64,000 bases of DNA from Prochlorococcus marinus CUG1435 (GTDB taxonomy: Bacteria; Cyanobacteriota; Cyanobacteriia; PCC-6307; Cyanobiaceae), in contig JAEPLP010000001.1 of NCBI GenBank assembly GCA_017644375.1, forward strand, positions 682,001 to 746,000, read 5' to 3'. Position numbers and translations under genes: made by a program. Shown here one piece after another: positions 61,045-64,000 of the stretch (positions are counted from its first letter, which is position 1; the number at the start of each line of letters is the position of its first letter). The notes beneath the pieces are model-generated. The model saw nothing but the letters and a program-made list of their open reading frames with translations. It did no database searches and was not told the DNA's origin.

Positions 61045-62853
61045 ATGAATTTAATTGCAGTAGTTAGTAATAATTTTGATGCTTTCATAACGGTAGTTGT
61101 TTTAATAATGTCAATAATTTTATTTATTAAAAATACTATTGCACCAGAATTAACTGGTTTGTTATGTGTTGGAATATTTATAGCTACAGGGGTTCTTTCT
61201 CCTGAAAAAGCTTTAGCTGGATTTGGCAGCCCATCCTTAATTACCCTTATGGGTTTATTTGCAGTCTCTTCTGCATTATTTAAAAGTGGAGCTTTGGACA
61301 GAGTAAGAGAATTGATATCTTCTGAAAGTATTAGAACGCCAAGGAAATTAATTTCTTTAATAGCTTTTTTGATAGCTCCAATATCTGGAATTGTACCTAA
61401 TACTCCAGTAGTAGCATCTTTGTTACCCCTAATTGAAGGTTGGTGTGAGCGAAGAAATATATCACCATCAAAAGTTTTATTACCTCTTTCTTTTGCTACT
61501 TTATTAGGTGGAACTCTGACATTATTAGGTAGCTCAGTAAATCTTCTTGTAAGTGATATTAGTCAACAATTAGGTTATGGAGCTTTGGAATTATTTAGTT
61601 TGACTTCAATCGGAATTCCTGTGTGGCTTATAGGCACAACCTATATGATTCTAGTTTCTGACATGCTTTTGCCGGATAGAGGGAGAGATAAGGAATTTAT
61701 TAAAAATGGTGATATGAATATATACTTTACTGAAGTTACTATTCCCTCTACTTCAGAATTAGTTGGACAATCTGTCAGAAATAGTAGATTGCAAAGACGA
61801 TTTGATGTTGATGTTCTGGAATTGCAAAGAAATGGAAAAGTTATTCTTCCTCCTTTGGCTGATAGAAAGATTGAACCAGATGATAGATTAATAATACGCG
61901 TTACAAGGGCAGACTTATTTAGGCTTCAGCAGGAACATACCATTCTGCTAGGCGAAAATAAAACATCTTTAGAAGGAGTAAATGTTTTCTCAGATGATGA
62001 AGGCACTAAAACCTTTGAAGCTCTTTTACCAGCTGGCTCAACTCTAGCTGGAGCAAGTTTGAGAGAATTAAGATTTAGGCAGCGTCATAATGCAACGGTT
62101 TTAGCACTAAGAAGAGGTCAACAAACTGTTCAGGAGAGATTAGGCCAAGCTGTTTTAAGGGCTGGAGATGTTTTATTATTGCAAGCACCTTTAGATTCAA
62201 TAAGAGGTCTGCAAGCTAGTAATGATTTGCTTATTTTAGATCAATTCGAAGATGATTTACCTTTCTTGATAAAAAAACCTATATCGATTGCAATTGCAAT
62301 AGGAATGGTGGTTTTGCCTTCGGTTTCTAATATTCCATTAGTAGGTTCAGTACTCTTAGCAGTCATTGCTATGGTTGCTTGTGGATGTTTAAGACCTGCA
62401 GAGATACAAAAATCAATTAGGTTAGACGTCATTTTATTGTTGGGATCCTTATCATGCTTTAGTGTGGCTATGCAAGTAACAGGATTAGCAGATTTAATTG
62501 CTGTTAATCTAAACTTTGCTCTTAATGGAATGCCTCTGTATTTTGCACTAGTCGTAATTTTTGTATCGACAGTTATTCTTACACAATTTATAAGTAATGC
62601 TGCTTCGGTTGCTTTGATTTTGCCTGTTGCTATTGAATTCTCAAATGTTATAGGGATTTCGCCAAGTGCTTTAATAATGCTTGTTTTATTTGGTGCAAGT
62701 CAATCTTTCTTGACTCCAATGGGTTATCAAACAAATTTAATGGTTTATGGTCCTGGAAGATATAGGTTTTTTGATATCGCAAAATATGGAGCTGGTTTAA
62801 CACTTATAATGACACTATTAGTACCAGCATTGATAATTTTAAATTACGGATAA
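61045..62853 (+). CDS. SLC13/DASS-type anion transporter with two RCK-C domains
   Basis: 602 aa. About ten membrane helices are split by a soluble region (about 225-395) containing two TrkA-C/RCK-C domains (first F-T-E-V-T-I-P-S-T-S-E-L-V-G-Q-S-V, second F-E-A-L-L-P-A-G-S-T-L-A-G). The membrane core has the G-S-S-V-N-L-L-V and A-S-Q-S-F-L-T-P-M-G-Y-Q-T-N loops of the sodium:sulfate/dicarboxylate family. It may import sulfate, which would fit cysH nearby. A KtrB-type gene begins 5 bp downstream, likely in one operon. Confidence 0.87.
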   Translation: MNLIAVVSNNFDAFITVVVLIMSIILFIKNTIAPELTGLLCVGIFIATGVLSPEKALAGFGSPSLITLMGLFAVSSALFKSGALDRVRELISSESIRTPRKLISLIAFLIAPISGIVPNTPVVASLLPLIEGWCERRNISPSKVLLPLSFATLLGGTLTLLGSSVNLLVSDISQQLGYGALELFSLTSIGIPVWLIGTTYMILVSDMLLPDRGRDKEFIKNGDMNIYFTEVTIPSTSELVGQSVRNSRLQRRFDVDVLELQRNGKVILPPLADRKIEPDDRLIIRVTRADLFRLQQEHTILLGENKTSLEGVNVFSDDEGTKTFEALLPAGSTLAGASLRELRFRQRHNATVLALRRGQQTVQERLGQAVLRAGDVLLLQAPLDSIRGLQASNDLLILDQFEDDLPFLIKKPISIAIAIGMVVLPSVSNIPLVGSVLLAVIAMVACGCLRPAEIQKSIRLDVILLLGSLSCFSVAMQVTGLADLIAVNLNFALNGMPLYFALVVIFVSTVILTQFISNAASVALILPVAIEFSNVIGISPSALIMLVLFGASQSFLTPMGYQTNLMVYGPGRYRFFDIAKYGAGLTLIMTLLVPALIILNYG

Positions 62854-62858
62854 ATAAA

Positions 62859-64000
62859 GTGAAATTAACTAGTAATGTTTATAAGTTAAAAGATGCTTAC
62901 AAAAAGCTATCTGTGCCTCAATTTACTATTGTTACAGGCTTATTTATTATTTGCCTTGGAACTTTAATTTTGAGCTCTCCATTATGTTCATCTTCAAAGG
63001 TTGGCTTGTGGGAAGCATTTTTTACATCTACTTCTGCTATTACCGTAACTGGCTTAACCATAATAGATATTGGTGATGATTTAAATTTCTTTGGCCAGCT
63101 TTTCTTGGCTTTTATGCTTTTATCAGGTGGACTAGGATTAATGGCTATTACAACATTTTTACAGGGTTTTGTTGTAAAGGGGACAAAGCTAAGAACTAGA
63201 TTAGACAAGGGCAAGACTCTAGATGAATTTGGAGTTGGAGGAATTGGTCGAACTTTTCAAAGCATTGCAATTACAGCGATGAGTATCATATCCTTGGGCG
63301 CAATTGTTTTATATGCTTTTGGATTTGTAGACATTCAAAATAATGGGGAAAGACTATGGTCCTCGATTTTTCACAGCATATCTGCATATAACAATGCAGG
63401 ATTTTCTTTAAGTTCAAATAGTCTCCAAGACTATAGAACAAATTATTTGGTGAATAGTGTTTTTGTTTTTCTCATTGTTATGGGTGGATTGGGCTGGCGG
63501 GTTATTGATGATATTTGGAGTAATAAAAAAAATCTTTCTTATAAAAAATTAAGCCTTCATTCCAGACTAGTTATTAGGACAAGTTTGTCTCTAATATTAT
63601 TTGGATCATTAGGATTCTTTATCACTGAATCATTGCTAAATAGTCAATTTTTTAATGATTTGAATTTGTTTGAACGGTTATTGTCATCAATTTTTGAGAC
63701 AGTGAGTGCAAGAACTGCAGGCTTTACAAATTATCCAATATCCTTGAACTCTATATCAGATACTGGCTTATTGTTATTAATGACTTTGATGTTTATTGGA
63801 GCAAGTACTGGAGGTACTGGTGGAGGCATAAAAACAACTACTTTTATTGCTTTAATGGCTGCAACTAGATCAACTTTAAGAGGTCAGAAAGATGTAATTA
63901 TTAGCAATAGATTAATTTCAGATAAAGTTATCCTAAAGGCAGTTGGAATCACAGTTGGATCTTTGCTTTTTGTTCTTTTAATGGCAATGTTGCTTAGTAC
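62859..64000 (+). CDS. ktrB: KtrB/TrkH-type potassium transporter, 3' end outside window
   Basis: Starts at the GTG 5 bp after the SLC13 stop (V-K-L-T-S-N-V-Y-K-L) and runs off the window after 380 codons. Repeated pore-loop motifs are visible: S-A-I-T-V-T-G-L, the Y-N-N-A-G-F-S segment, A-R-T-A-G-F-T and the G-A-S-T-G-G-T-G-G-G-I-K loop. These are the four-pseudo-repeat selectivity filters of Ktr/Trk channels. Uptake of potassium would need a KtrA/TrkA regulator, expected just outside. Confidence 0.9.
   Translation, partial: MKLTSNVYKLKDAYKKLSVPQFTIVTGLFIICLGTLILSSPLCSSSKVGLWEAFFTSTSAITVTGLTIIDIGDDLNFFGQLFLAFMLLSGGLGLMAITTFLQGFVVKGTKLRTRLDKGKTLDEFGVGGIGRTFQSIAITAMSIISLGAIVLYAFGFVDIQNNGERLWSSIFHSISAYNNAGFSLSSNSLQDYRTNYLVNSVFVFLIVMGGLGWRVIDDIWSNKKNLSYKKLSLHSRLVIRTSLSLILFGSLGFFITESLLNSQFFNDLNLFERLLSSIFETVSARTAGFTNYPISLNSISDTGLLLLMTLMFIGASTGGTGGGIKTTTFIALMAATRSTLRGQKDVIISNRLISDKVILKAVGITVGSLLFVLLMAMLLS

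Overview
The window looks like the chromosome of a high-light-adapted Prochlorococcus. It is strongly AT-rich and densely packed, with short spacers, many TTG/GTG starts and very small proteins. The permuted tmRNA encodes the tag ANKIVSFSRQTAPVAA, which I recall as the picocyanobacterial tag. Photosynthesis-linked genes are present (psbX, ycf66, a high-light-inducible protein, an Flv1/Flv3 pair), as is a sufBCDS operon. I see no rRNA operon, CRISPR array or insertion sequence.

Layout. 1-2.2 kb is a loosely packed accessory stretch: a truncated TPR gene, a secreted/anchored SGNH-type esterase, and about 600 bp of eroded sequence holding a decayed minus-strand frame and related short repeats. 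2.2-6.2 kb holds a Cas4/RecB-like nuclease, a membrane protein, penicillin-binding protein 2 and an FMN reductase. 6.2-15.6 kb holds flv1 and flv3, split by a mobile element of about 5.8 kb. 15.7-25.5 kb is housekeeping: alaS, speA, ndk, thiO-like, gatB, coaE, argJ. 25.5-29.7 kb holds small proteins, a structured-RNA candidate, an orphan ParA gene pair, an aldo/keto reductase and tmRNA. 29.7-38.7 kb holds an RlmL-like methyltransferase, two envelope-type small proteins, a LigD-like phosphoesterase-fold protein, smc, a PRC-barrel protein, an LpxB-related protein and tRNA-Leu. 38.9-52.2 kb holds accC, psbX, ycf66, hli, an ABC exporter, def, an S9 peptidase and the suf operon. 52.2-64 kb holds pgm, rarA, a phosphopantetheinyl transferase, a peroxiredoxin, coaX, cysH, ndh-2, an SLC13 transporter and the start of a KtrB-type potassium channel.

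The main discovery candidate is the element between flv3 and flv1 (about 8030-13829). It carries a tyrosine recombinase beside the flv3 3' end, a ParB-domain/DNA-methyltransferase fusion coupled to a phage-type 46-aa protein, and a three-gene coupled operon headed by a possible HUH-type replication or mobilisation protein. A 36-bp in-phase degenerate copy of the flv3 3' end, stop codon included, sits at the far boundary in front of flv1. This suggests integration into the 3' end of a protein gene rather than a tRNA. Each intergenic space carries copies of one 43-bp repeat family, together with shared hairpins and a dyad-symmetric 21-bp block. The element has no capsid or terminase gene, so it resembles a minimal integrative element or phage satellite.

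All family assignments rest on motifs read by eye. No alignment or database search was run.
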